Positions 32,552 to 43,428 of a stretch of 64,000 nt of DNA are shown here, in pieces. The DNA is from Sodiomyces alkalinus F11. Taxonomy: Eukaryota > Ascomycota > Sordariomycetes > Glomerellales > Plectosphaerellaceae. The translations under genes were made by a program, and so were the position numbers. The DNA lies in contig NW_021167082.1 of the NCBI RefSeq assembly GCF_003711515.1, positions 466,923-530,922 of the forward strand, given 5' to 3'. A model generated the notes under the pieces. That model was given only the letters and a program-made list of their open reading frames with translations. It made no database searches and was not told where the DNA came from. The first letter of the stretch is position 1; the number at the start of each line of letters is the position of its first letter.

Positions 32552-33151
32552 AGCGACTTGGCGCTTTGCTGGATGGGGAGTTGTTGGCGTTGGGACTAAT
32601 GGTATAGGACTCGGGAGATTTGGCTTCTTTATTTTGGCATTTGTCTATAAGGCAGTGGTCTTCGCGACGGGATAGTGATCATGAAAAAGTAATGAATGGC
32701 AAGAGAGATGTGAAGAGCCAGATGATTGAGGCGCGTCCGACAGTTCAAGTCCAGAGTGAATGAACCGAACACATGACAGTATCTACTCTGTAATTTGTAC
32801 TGTACTACCAACGGTAAGTACCTTAGGTACCTTACGTAACTTTGGGTCCTTCCCTACGAATTCGCGGACTTGATCTCATTGGTCAATTCAGGGCCTAGAA
32901 CAGGTACAGCCGTACAGTGTCAGATTCTATCATGTACGCAGTACGATGGCCCCTCATCGGGTTCTGCCTCGGCCTAATACTGTGTACTCAATACTTCTTC
33001 TTTATCGTCCCATCCACTCCTTCATCACCATCACCATCTTCTTCTTGTTCTTCTTCTCTTCCTCTCTCTTTAACTTCTGCTCTGCTTCACCTACTAGACT
33101 CGCAATTTGCATACTTCCCGGATCTCCTTCGCGTCATTCCTTGCGGCTGAG
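32552..33151. other. Intergenic, promoter of the dioxygenase gene
   Basis: About 600 bp between two plus-strand genes. A TACCTTAGGTACCTTA palindrome pair lies at 32819-32834. A CT-rich tract (33005-33075) precedes the dioxygenase start, a common core-promoter feature in filamentous fungi. Confidence 0.5.
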
Positions 33152-34669
33152 ATGCCTCCACGACTGCTTTCCCCGCGCTTCCTCAAGGCGCGTGCCCTTC
33201 AGGGCCTCCAGGGACAGACCAGCTGCGCTGCCGATTTCCCCCGTGTCGCACCCTTTCACACGACGACATCCCGCCGTAACATTGAATTATGGGAGGAAGC
33301 CTCTCGGCCTGACGTCGTCAAGTGTAAATACCATGACAAGTACTACACCTTGCCAGCCCTTTGGCTCCGCGACAACTGTCCCCAGAGCAGAAGCCCCTCC
33401 TCGGGAAACAAGAGCTTCGCCACGGCCGAAATCCCACCCGACCTCCGAATCAAGTCGGTCCGGAAAACCAGCGACGGGAACTGGCAATTCGAGTGGCGCA
33501 ACGACATCCCCCGCTTCGCAGAGCGGGGCCACGTCTCCGTCTTCACGCCACAACAGCTTGAGGAACTCGTCTCTCGGCCGAGCGCCGGTCGCGCCGGTTA
33601 TCTAATGCAAGACGTCCGACGTCAGCTGCCGCGTGAAGTAGCCCCTCCGATTTTCTGGGACAAGCGCATCCTACTCAACCGGCGTCTCCGCGAGATCGAC
33701 TACAAGGACTGGATGCAACGAGGCGACGAATTCCACCGCGCCGTGCTCGAGCTGGCCCTCACCGGCCTCGTCTTCATCCAGAACGTGCCCCAGACAAAGC
33801 AAGCCGTCGTGGACATGGGCCTGCAGTTCGGCGCCCTCCAGGAGACCTTCTACGGGCGCACCTGGGACGTGGTGTCGAAGCCGCAGGCCGAGAACGTGGC
33901 CTACACGAGCGAGTACCTCGGCCTGCACTCCGACATGCTCTACCTCCCGCAGCCGCCCAAGCTGCAGTTCCTTCACTGCCTCGAGAACGACGCCACGGGC
34001 GGCGAATCCCTCTTCAGCGACGCCTGGCGCGCCGCCTACGAATTCGTCCACTTCCGCCCCGCCGACGCCCACCCGCTCGCCTGGCACTCGATCGGCTTCC
34101 ACTACGACGCCAACGGCTTCTCCTACTACCAGTACCGCCCCGTGCTGACCTTCGACTCCCCGCGGCGCGCGCTGCGCGGCCACCCCTCCGAATTCGCCGG
34201 CCGCTCCTCCAGCCCCGCGAACCTCGGCGACCTCACCTCGGTGTCCTGGTCGCCTCCCTTCCAGATGCCCTTCGCCGCGCCCGACTCCCCGTCCGCCGAC
34301 CGCGCGTTCCGCCGCTGGCACGCATCCGCCGCCAAGTTCCAGGCGCTCCTCGAGGACGAGCGGAACATGGTCCGCCGCCGCCTGCGGCCCGGCGAGTGCG
34401 TCGTCTTCGATAACCGCCGCGTGCTGCACGGCCGGACCGCCTTCGATCCGGCGTCCGGCCGCCGCCACCTGCACGGCGCCTACGTCGCGATGGAGGACTG
34501 GAACAGCACCTTCCACCGCGTGCCCACCCATATTCTCGACGAGACCAGGGAGCTGCCTGAGCCGGCGCCGAGGTCGAGGACACAGCTTGCTGAGTATCTG
34601 ATCGCACGGATGGGGGAGAACGCAGTAGGGAAGAATGGGAAGCCGACAAAACCCTCATCGGTGAGTTGA
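33152..34669 (+). CDS. Gamma-butyrobetaine dioxygenase-like Fe(II)/2-oxoglutarate enzyme
   Basis: Single exon, 505 aa. The ATG at 33152 is the first in frame. The N-terminus (MPPRLLSPRFLKAR and HTTTSRRN) fits a mitochondrial presequence. An N-terminal GBBH-like domain contains LPALWLRDNCPQS, followed by a TauD/TfdA domain with the iron ligands HSD (LGLHSDMLYLP, about residue 258) and the distal His in VLHGRTAF, plus the 2-oxoglutarate-binding Arg nearby. Relatives hydroxylate gamma-butyrobetaine to carnitine or trimethyllysine earlier in that pathway; I favour the former but cannot exclude the latter or a third substrate. The Cys cluster that binds zinc in the animal enzyme is reduced to one Cys here. 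Confidence 0.82.
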   Translation: MPPRLLSPRFLKARALQGLQGQTSCAADFPRVAPFHTTTSRRNIELWEEASRPDVVKCKYHDKYYTLPALWLRDNCPQSRSPSSGNKSFATAEIPPDLRIKSVRKTSDGNWQFEWRNDIPRFAERGHVSVFTPQQLEELVSRPSAGRAGYLMQDVRRQLPREVAPPIFWDKRILLNRRLREIDYKDWMQRGDEFHRAVLELALTGLVFIQNVPQTKQAVVDMGLQFGALQETFYGRTWDVVSKPQAENVAYTSEYLGLHSDMLYLPQPPKLQFLHCLENDATGGESLFSDAWRAAYEFVHFRPADAHPLAWHSIGFHYDANGFSYYQYRPVLTFDSPRRALRGHPSEFAGRSSSPANLGDLTSVSWSPPFQMPFAAPDSPSADRAFRRWHASAAKFQALLEDERNMVRRRLRPGECVVFDNRRVLHGRTAFDPASGRRHLHGAYVAMEDWNSTFHRVPTHILDETRELPEPAPRSRTQLAEYLIARMGENAVGKNGKPTKPSSVS

Positions 34670-35176
34670 CCTAATGTGAAGAGAGGAGTGCGGTTGTAGA
34701 AAAGATTTGTGGGAGAAGAGAACACCGAACTGTAGAGTAAGATGATATTTGGTGACTACGTAGACCCTTTTGCGATGCATCGAGAGCAAGTTTACCTATC
34801 TATGCGTCTGGTGAACTGGATAGACCTATGGCACCTTCCCCAGAGACGACGTCTCCTTTCGGTACTAAGGAAATGCATCCTGATTCCCCCTATTATTTTT
34901 TCCATCCCCTCCTTTGCGTCCCAATGGGGATACTGCGTCATGCAGGCACTGAACGGAGCCCAATGCAACAGACAAAAAGGAAGCAAGCCCATGTGGTATG
35001 TAAACCATGCAAAACCACGCCAACGCCAGAGACAAGATCACCAGAAAAAAATGAAAAAAATCCTGCGCTTCCGAATTCGCAACCCAGGGCTCATGCCATA
35101 CCATGCCATGTCAAACTTTCGCATCTGTAAAGCCAGACCCTGTGGCAAACTGGCCTGCCCTAAGAGACGCCATTCC
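34670..35176. other. Convergent 3' intergenic region
   Basis: About 500 bp between the stops of the dioxygenase gene and SGT1. No gene, repeat or strong motif seen. Confidence 0.55.
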
Positions 35177-36617
35177 TTACTCCTCCCACTTCCTGACTTC
35201 GACACCCTCGGGAGGCACCGTCTCAACCTTCTTCTCCTTGACGTCGTCCCAGTTCGTGCTGAGGCTCGTACCGTTACTCTCGGTAAAGGACTTGATCATC
35301 GCGCGCCTCTGCTCGTCCGTGGCGCCGGCGTACAGGGACTTGAAGAAGTCGTTAACCCCTTCCTTCTCGTAGTCGACGTCCTCCTCGTCCTCCGAGAGGA
35401 GCTTTTCCCAGTTCTTCGGGCCCTTGCGGGACGACGTGGGGTAGGCGGGCAGGCTGGCGGCCGGTGCCGGTGCCGATGCCGATGCCGATGCGTTGGTAGG
35501 GGCGGCGGCGGCGGGGGTAGGAGCGGCGCCGGAAGCCTCCGAATCTCTGTTCCGGCGCAGGGTGGGCCATTTGATCGACTCGGTTTTGCGGAGGTTGAGC
35601 TCGACTTTGTTGGGGGTGACGGCGCATTTGGACTGGGCGGGGTCGACGTGGCCGAAAAGGAAGATCTCGTAGAACCCTTCGTGTCCCGGGATATGGGATA
35701 GACGGACCTGGTTGAACAACACAAGTTAGTCTTGACATTCAAGAAACGTGCTGTCGTGGGGTGGAGACGAAACAAGGAAAAGAGAAGAAAAAGGGCAAGG
35801 GCATTACCTTGTCGCTCGTAATTTCATATTGGAAAAGGTCCTTGGGCACACTCTTCACAAACACGGAAACCGTGACGTTGGTGTTAGTCTGGAAAAAATC
35901 AACCCGGACAGGCTTCGGCGGCTGCGCCGGCTGCGGCTGCGGCTTCTGCGCCTCCTCCTCCACCTGGATTTTCTCCGCCACGGCCTGCCGCAGCAGCTCA
36001 TCCTCCTCGGCATCAGGATCCTCAGGGTCCACCTCGGGCGGTTCAAACTTGACCGTGATCTTGCGAGCCTCATCCTCGGGGCCCAGCTGATCCAGCTTCG
36101 CGATGGTCTGGGTGCGCAGCGTGGCAGCCGTCTTCCAGAGGGGCCCGAACGGCTCCTTGGGCATCTGGCTCCGGTCCACGGGCATCATGACGTCGCGCAG
36201 CCGCTTCTGAACGGCGTCGCGGTCGGGCCGCCAAAACCCGTCTTGGAGGTCCTCGGGCGCGGCCTCGTCGGTGAAGATGGGGTCGCCGATGGGGACGCCC
36301 TCGGCGAGTTTCATGGACCAGTACGCGCACATGTCGGCGTCGGCGGTGCGGCCGAGGCGGAAGAGGGCGACGGTTCGACGGTATTGGGCTTCGGTCATGA
36401 GGGGTCGCGACCCGCGGGAGGTGGCCGAGCGGTAGGCGGCTTCCGCATCTCGGAGGGCGGCGGGGTACTGGCGGAGGCCGATGTGGCACTTGGACCGAGC
36501 GAGGAGCCAGGTGGGGGAGGAAGACGACTTGAGAGCTTCGTTCAGTTTGGGGAGGGCAGCGGCAAAATCTTTTGCTTCGGCGAGGGCTACTCCCTGTTGG
36601 CCGGCCGTACTTGTCAT
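35177..36617 (-). CDS. SGT1: SGT1 co-chaperone (TPR-CS-SGS)
   Basis: Two exons, 36617-35808 and 35707-35177, 446 aa. The intron (35807-35708) has donor GTAATG and a GACTAAC branch site. Residues 1-120 form TPR-like helices (ALAEAKDFAAALPKLNEAL). An acidic linker precedes the CS domain, which spans the intron (VRVDFFQTNTNVTVSVFVK, then NKVELNLRKTESIKWPTL), and after an Ala/Ser/Pro linker comes the SGS domain (KNWEKLL, GVNDFFKSLY, STNWDDVKEKKVE). SGT1 links HSP90 and SKP1, supporting kinetochore assembly and SCF ubiquitin ligases (family knowledge). The ATG at 36617 is chosen because the upstream in-frame sequence is not TPR-like. Confidence 0.94.
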
Positions 36618-37183
36618 GGTGGATGGCGCGGAAGAGGTGACTGTTGGAGGTGGGTGCGTGCGTTGCTCGGATGGAAGTGATTTGAAGCGATGTGCTAGGT
36701 CCTGGCCCAGTATAAATAATGTCAATAGTTTGCTACAGAAACAAAACAGAAATAATTACCTTTTGTCGGAGCTTCTGAATCAAGTGGTGATGTTGTCTGT
36801 TGGTTGTTGGGTTGTTGGGAGGAAGATGAGAAGGAGAGAGAAGAGAGGGAGAGGCTTCTGGAAGCTATGGTGGGGCAAGAAGCAGCTGCCACAGTGCCAC
36901 TTGCTTTCTGCCACTTCTGCCACCTATATTGTCACCGCTTTCCCCTTCCCTTCACCGTGTTCGTGTCCGTATCACACACCGAGCCACCACTGACTGGTAC
37001 AAACTTGACTACATCGTCCGTCCCCTTCATAGGTACCTGTACAGGAACAACAGGTTAGGATCTACCATCGGATTTGTTGATTCAATGCCATGACATTACT
37101 ATTGACTATTATTACGAGAATTTCGTATGATCATATTCGCTGCGTTCCAGGCAACACCATATCCATATTGCATTTCATCTCCT
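36618..37183. other. Intergenic, promoter of SGT1
   Basis: About 570 bp between the 3' end of ERG7 and the SGT1 start, both minus strand. A TATTTATA-like element on the minus strand (around 36711-36720) lies about 100 bp upstream of the SGT1 ATG. No gene seen. Confidence 0.5.
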
Positions 37184-39596
37184 TCATGGGCTGATCAGCT
37201 CATCCGGATATTTCCGCGCAAACATGCCCAAGGCCTTGATGGGAAAAGTGAACTTGTAGTTGGGATACGTGATCATGCAGCTCTTGTTGAACACCCCCTC
37301 AATGGACTCGGAAAGCCATTCGCCGTTGGCTTGCTGCCTCTTCATGATGAGCCGGATGCCCTTCTTGATGGGCTCGACGTGGGGGTACTCGGCCTCCATC
37401 AGCGCGATGACCGCCCATGCCGTCTGCACCACCAGCGAGCCGCTCGGGTGTTCCACCCACTGCATTGTCTCGCATGCCTGTGTCGGACCAGTCAGTAAAT
37501 CGTGCTTCATCTTAGAAAGAAAGAAGAAATACCTTGTAGCTCTCCGACCAGCCACCGTCCGCTCGCTGCTTCGAAAGCAGGTAATCGCATCCCTTCTTAG
37601 CATGCTCGCTCGTCTCGTACACCTCGCCCACGAGCGACAAGCTCTCCAGCGCAAACATGGCCGCATACGTGAAGCAGACGCCCCAGCTGCCGTACCACGC
37701 TCCGTTCTCCCACTGGTTCGTCTTGATCCAGCTGACGGCGCGGGTGACGAAGCGCCGAATGTCGTCGGCTCGGTAATCGGGCCAGTGCTTCTGGAAGATG
37801 GAAAGCGCCGTCACGCACGCCGTCGTGCACTCCGGGTAATCGTACTCGACCATGATGTTGCCAAACACCTCCGCCGCGTTGAGGACCTCCATCCACTTCC
37901 CGCCGCGCCGCTTCTCGTACGACCCCACGCCGCCCGTGTCCTCGTTCTGGTACGTGAGGATCGTGTCGACGGCGTCGAACACGCGCCGGTCGTCGAGCAG
38001 CTGCGGGTACCCGTCCGTCTTCTGCAGCAGGACCACCGACTTGAGCGCCTCGGAGATGCAGTCGCTGACGGCGTACCCCTGCGTCTTGTTGCTGAACGGC
38101 CACCCGCCCTTGCGCGGGTGCCGGTAGCACTTCGCCTGGTCCTTGCAGTCCTCGCGGATCTGCTGCCGGTCCAGGAACGCCAGGGCCTTGACCAGCATGG
38201 GCCGCCACCGCTCGTCCCCCTCCAGCCCCGCCGCGACGGCGGCCTGGATGCTGAACGCCGTGTCCCAGCACTGCACGCCGTTGGTGCCGTTGCACAGCAT
38301 GCCCTCGACGTTCACCCACAGGGAGTCCTCCAGGCGCTCGATGTGCCGCCGCACGGTGTACGAGCCGGGCCCGTCGCGGATGTAGCACATGACGGTGGTC
38401 ATCGGGGCGCTGACGGGGGCCAGGCAGGCGTAGTCGGTGTTGGCGTCCTCCATGTCGACGAGCTCGCTGGTCCAGGCCTCGGCGCGCTCCTTGATCCAGC
38501 TGGACCGCAGGTACGGGTCCCAGACGTTGACGAGGAACCAGTTGGCCGTGTTCAGGACCCACGTCTTGGGGTGGTAGTTGTCGGCGGGGGCGATGTCGTT
38601 GCGGTGCGCCTTCCAGCGGATCGAGCCCCAGGGCTGGACGAAGAGCTCCTCCCGCAGCGCCCGCGTAAGGTCCGTCTCCTCACAGCTCCACCTGCGGGAG
38701 GCGACGTGGGACATGGGCACGTAGACCTGGCGGATGTGCGGCCACCACCGCCAGGGCGCGAAGGGGACCCAGTCGGGCACGAGCCAGAGCTCGGGCGGGA
38801 CCGGGTTGACCACGTCCCAGTCGGCGACGCCGAGGACGGCGAGCCACCACTTGGCCCAGTGCGGGCTGCTGGTGGCGCCGCCCAGCGCGTGGAGGCGGGC
38901 GCGCGCCTTCAGCATGACGGGGTGGTCGGGTTCGACGCCCAGGATGCGCAGGGCCGTGTAGTTCAGGGTGCAGCCGAACACGGTGCTCTCGCCTTCGACG
39001 TGGAGGCCCCAACCGCCCAGCGTCGGGTGGGCGCGGGCGAAGAGGTAGTTCTTCATCTCGGTGGCGTAGGCCGACGAGATGGGCGTCTTGGTGACGTACC
39101 ATGTGATGATGATGCCGGGAAGGAGGAACATGGGGCCGCCGTACTCGCAGCCCCATTCGCCGGGGGGGAGCTGGAGTTTCTCGTAGAAGGTCAAACCGTT
39201 CCGTGCGGCGTCGAGAGGACTCTGGGGCGGGGGGAGGTCGCGGAGGTCCTGAAGGGCGCAAAGGGGGGTCGTTAGACAATAATGTATCGCGGAGGCGGAG
39301 GAGCGCGTCTTGGCATGGAGGGCTTTTGAAAATAGGATCAAACCATGCGGAGGAAAACTAAAACTCACGAGAGGCAAGCCGAGATAGTACTTGTCGGCAT
39401 GGCTTTGGGGCCACTGCTTCGCGGCTTCTTCGTCCTCGAGATAGGTCCAGCGATGACGGCCATCTTGGTCGTCCAGCCTCCACCTCGAACCATCTGTCTT
39501 CTCTGCAAGCTTGGGTCTCTTGGGCCATTCCTGCTCTGCAATGGCCTCGGCCACCCGCTTCCGGGAGAGAGCTGTGGACTCGCCAGGGCCAGCCAT
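37184..39596 (-). CDS. ERG7: Lanosterol synthase (oxidosqualene cyclase)
   Basis: Three exons, 39596-39369, 39248-37533 and 37477-37184, 745 aa; all junctions phase 0 with GTGAGT and GTATTT donors. Repeated QW motifs (for example GEWGCEYGGPMF, GGWGLHVEGES) and full length fit squalene/oxidosqualene cyclases. The catalytic acid motif reads DCISE (38049-38063) where many cyclases have DCTAE; the proton-donating Asp and the preceding VS are kept. Near the C-terminus NKSCMITYPNYKF supports lanosterol formation, since the protostadienol synthases of fusidane pathways differ at this place (recalled). The enzyme makes lanosterol from 2,3-oxidosqualene at the ER membrane for ergosterol synthesis. ATG at 39596 is the first in frame. 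Confidence 0.95.
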
Positions 39597-40606
39597 GATG
39601 CACGGTTCTGCGTTGAAACGGCGCAATTCGGGGACGTGGCTTGATAAATCGTCGAGGGTAATCGATAATAAGACGAGTCGCGGAGCCCGGAGACAAGGTC
39701 AACAGGAATAGAACGGCTTATATGTTTGGATAGTGCAACTTTGGAAGCCGCGGGTTCCTGGTCACATAAATTCCAATGGAGGTTTGGCCGCGTTTTCGTT
39801 TTCGAGGCCCCTTTATCCTTTTATCGCCCTTATCACCGATACGATACGTACCTACGGTACCTACCTTATTCCAGCTGTTTCACGTGAAAGACAATACAGT
39901 GGCCCGTGCTCAGGGGCATACCTGTACAACGTACGGAGTACATACAGTGTCCAAGACTGTACGGAGCCTCTTATTGGTCAATGTACGGAGTATCCCCCCA
40001 TTCAAGCTCCCTCCGTATAACAACACAGGATCGAGCAGATACTGAGACACATGCTTCGTACAACGAACACATACTTGATACTTCTAGGAACACCGTATCT
40101 CTGATGCGGCTCCCAAAAGTCATGGGTATCTTAGTTTTAACCTCAAGACTCAGACCCCGGGGCCCCAATTCTTAGACGGGTCAAGGGTTGACTCGGTACT
40201 TGTACGGCGTGTCTAAACTCTCCAAGTCACACGGCTCTTCTGAGTCCTCTCGTCGTTTTTGTCCGAGTTGAATAGACTGCAGTGACGTCATGTCATGTTA
40301 CGCAACTCACTGTCTTTACGTGTACCTTAGACTCGTACAGAGTAGGTACCTTACCAACTGAGGTGTACATCATTCTCATACCCCTTGGAGTACACTACGT
40401 ATCTAAGGTAAGGCACGTTAGGGCAAACAATGGACGGATTATACTCCGGTACCAATGTGCCTCTACCGTGCACTGTCTCTTGCTCAAAGTCTAGTTACTA
40501 ATCTCACTTCCACTTCCACTTCCTCATTCGAAATCTTCAGACTTCTCCCTTCTCCACCACCCCAGTGACCCCCAGTGCACGCAGCACGCCCCGTAACTCA
40601 ACCCAA
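39597..40606. promoter_or_regulatory. Divergent intergenic region between ERG7 and SPO11
   Basis: About 1 kb. It carries several copies of a GTACGGAGTA motif (39931-39940, about 39958-39966, 39983-39992, and a reverse CTCCGTA near 40010) and ACCTTAG/CTAAGGTA half-palindromes (40322-40412). No ORF of note. Confidence 0.5.
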
Positions 40607-42100
40607 ATGTCGTCGACAGATATCGTCGAGGTGGGCGAGGCACGGGCTACCGAAGGGAATCGGCTAGTTGTCATCGCCGTAATCGAAGACATCCTCAGCA
40701 AAGTCGTGGACGACATCTCTCACGACCGACAACCGTCTATCCCCTATCGATGTCGACCCAGAGGCGCCCGTCCGGGCCGTCCCTCGACCTCCGTCACCTC
40801 CCGCACGGCTGTCCGCTTCCCCGGAAACTCGCAAGATGAAAGCCTCGCCTTCTGTTCGTAGACAAACTCCCATGTTCTCATGATTCGTCTGGACTCTGGT
40901 GACTGACCTGGGCCAGCCCGCGCCCTCGAGGCTCTCTGCTCGGCGAGGACTGCGTTGTTGACCGGGACGCTACTCACCAAACGGTGCGTCCACCTGTATC
41001 CCTACTCCGCATCGCCGCATACCAAGTACTGAAGTCTGAGAGTTTCATTTCTTAGGAGTCTCTACTATGACAATGTGGACCTCTAGAAGAGCCAGGCTGT
41101 CGTGGACCGTGTGGTGGACGACTTGGCCTACACGCTAGGGTTTGGCCGCATGGACCTGAATATTGTGTGTCATGCTGATTTCTATGACGCCCCGCCGTCC
41201 TGTTGCTCTTTTTTACTCTTACTGACTTTTATTGACAGGTTGCTGCTGGCAAGGGACTGATATCCGGACCCATCATGATTCAGCTGCGTCGTGAGTCTGG
41301 CGTCCTCAGCGCGTCCTCCGGTTCCAATGTATGATTCCATGGACCATCCCTACCAAGTCTTGCGTAACCATATCTAAGAAAGAGCCTAACAAATGGGGAA
41401 AAAAGGGAGTACTGGTGCCCTTGCCTAGCGACGTGGAAAAGCTTGACCTTGGTGCTGCGAGGTGGCTCCTCGTCATCGAAAAGGAAGCCGTCTACCGCCG
41501 CCTATCTGCCGTCCAATACTGGCGCAATTCAGCCGCTGGACCTGGGATATTGGTGACGGTGTGTACTGCACAAAACGAAGGAGCGGGTACCATGCTGCAC
41601 AGAGTGGCTAACGTCGTCTTGGACTTGACACAATTTCCCAGGGCAAAGGGTTTCCGGATCTCGTGACGCGAGGGTTCCTCCACCTTGTTCAGTCGGTTCG
41701 GCCACAGTTGCCCATCTACTGCCTCACGGACTTTGACCCTGACGGCGTCGGGATCATGCGCTGCTACAAACATGGCTCGCGGAGCCTCGACCATGAAACC
41801 CATGTCGTCGTCCCTCGTCTACGATGGCTCGGCTTCAAGAGCTCGGACTTGAGTCACCACTTGACTGCCCTCGACGAGTCGCGTCGACCGTCCGTGACGT
41901 CTCCGATGTCAGTTCGAAATAGGACACGTGCAGCGAAACTACTTGCTACGATGGACGAAGAAAGTCACGACTGGGAGGAACTCGAGTGCCAGCGAGAACT
42001 GCAAGTCATGATGTTTCTCGGCGTCAAGGCCGAGATTCAGGGGGTGGATGGAATTGGCGATGTGGGGGACTGGCTGGACGCAAAGTTGGGACAGGCGTGA
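40607..42100 (+). pseudogene. SPO11: SPO11-like meiotic topoisomerase VI A homologue with an in-frame stop
   Basis: Six exons inferred: 40607-40853, 40917-40983, 41056-41164, 41239-41290, 41410-41558, 41642-42100 (361 codons with the final stop). All phases close. SPO11 features: TKRSLYYDNVDL with the catalytic Tyr (codon 109, 41066-41068), VVDRVVDDLAYTLG, NIVAAGKGLISGP, the Toprim Glu in LLVIEKEA, GKGFPDLVTRG and the Toprim DxD in LTDFDPDGVGIM. Codon 115 (41084-41086) is TAG, inside an otherwise perfectly spliced exon and five codons after the region of the catalytic Tyr. No GT-AG alternative of plausible size removes it. Everything else looks intact, so it is either a very recent pseudogene, a readthrough case or a sequence error. 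SPO11 makes the meiotic double-strand breaks. Confidence 0.8.
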
Positions 42101-42376
42101 TGGCCCATGGGCACGTCTATTAAATGAATGGACAGCTTTCTCAAAGTAGAAGACACAAAAACGACCAAGGTTGTTGGGTTACCCCTGAATGACACAGTGC
42201 GGACATATCCACATGTCACAGTTGAACACTGTACCCCCCCGCCTTGGACTTCAACGTCGAAAAATTTCATCGGCGTCTTTCTCTCAGTCTCACTCACAGC
42301 CCAAGTTGACTCTCATCAATCTACTCATAATAATACACCCCCCTCGCACTTCCCTGCGATAATAACAACCGACACC

Positions 42377-43100
42377 ATGGCGCCAACACTTACCGAAGAC
42401 GAAATTGACGACCTCATCTATTTCGCCCGCGCCGGCGACTTGGCCGACCTGCAGGAATCCATCTCCACCCTCGCGACTCGGGAAAGTGTCTCGCCCGCCG
42501 AACTACTCCTCGCCGCAAGGGACGAGGGCAAGTCGAGTCCTCTTCATATGGCAGCCGGGAATGGAAACCTAGGTGCGTTCTGTGTTCTTGTGGCGACTGT
42601 CCTTCATTGCCTGCCTCGCCTGTCTTTGAGCTCTCCCTCTCTCACACACCCCCCCAGACGTCGTAACCTCCCTCCTCTCCCACTTCCCCCCCGCCCCCGA
42701 AGACCCCCAAAGGAAAACCTTCCTCGACCTCCCCAACGAATACGGCAACACCGCCCTCCACTGGGCCAGCCTCCGCGGCCACCTCCCCGTCGTCAAGCTC
42801 CTGATGGAAGCCGGCGCCAACCCGGCCGCCGCGAACGACAAGGACCAGATCCCGCTGGACCTGGCCCTGTTCGAGGACCGCAGGGACATCGTCGACCACT
42901 TCATGTCGCTTTCCCGGGGGTTGGAGGGGGAGAACGGCCAGGAGGGGGGGTTGCAGCAGGCTGTGCGGGATGTTGAGGTCGCGGGCGGGGAGGAGGAGGT
43001 GGAAAACGAGACGCGGGGGAAGGATGGGGAGGAACCGGCGAAGGGTGCGAAGAAGGATTCACCATCAAAAGACATCGCCAACGTCGAGGATCACGTCTGA
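42377..43100 (+). CDS. YAR1: YAR1-like ankyrin-repeat protein
   Basis: Two exons, 42377-42572 and 42658-43100 (donor GTGCGT, CCCCCAG acceptor), 212 aa. It starts MAPTLTEDEIDDLIYFARAG and carries two to three ankyrin repeats: SSPLHMAAGNG, GNTALHWASLRGH and KDQIPLDLALFE. The C-terminal 60 residues are strongly acidic with Lys at the end. Yeast Yar1 has the same size, the same ankyrin block with TALHWASLNG-type repeat and an acidic tail; it chaperones newly made ribosomal protein Rps3 in cytosol and nucleus. Orthology is inferred from this architecture. The gene follows SPO11 in the same direction with about 280 bp between. Confidence 0.82.
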
Positions 43101-43428
43101 ATGACTGAAACGGAATGGGATATGGGATAGAAATGGAGTCACCATGAAAATGAGAAGAAGAAAAAAGGCATCTATATCACCGAAGACCCAAGTAAACAAC
43201 CATCTGTCCATCCGTCGCGCCAGTACGCCCCAATGCAGAATCAGATATTCCACACCCGTCTTAAGAGGCACCACAAGTATCCGTATCCTTCATGTGGGTA
43301 TAGCAACGTGCCCGCTCCATCCTTGAAATCCCTTGCCGTAAGCGCCATGAACCTATCCCACTCGGGGGACGAAGAAGAAACAGGAAAACAAGGAAGAAAT
43401 ACAACACAACGCATCACAAGCAGTCCTT
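43101..43428. other. Convergent 3' intergenic region
   Basis: About 330 bp between the stops of the ankyrin-protein gene and the zinc-finger factor gene. AT-rich in its first 100 bp. No gene seen. Confidence 0.55.

Noticed and set aside
37260..39275. 671-codon open frame antisense to ERG7
   Set aside because: Same codon-bias shadow. The sense frame has full ERG7 motifs and spliced structure.
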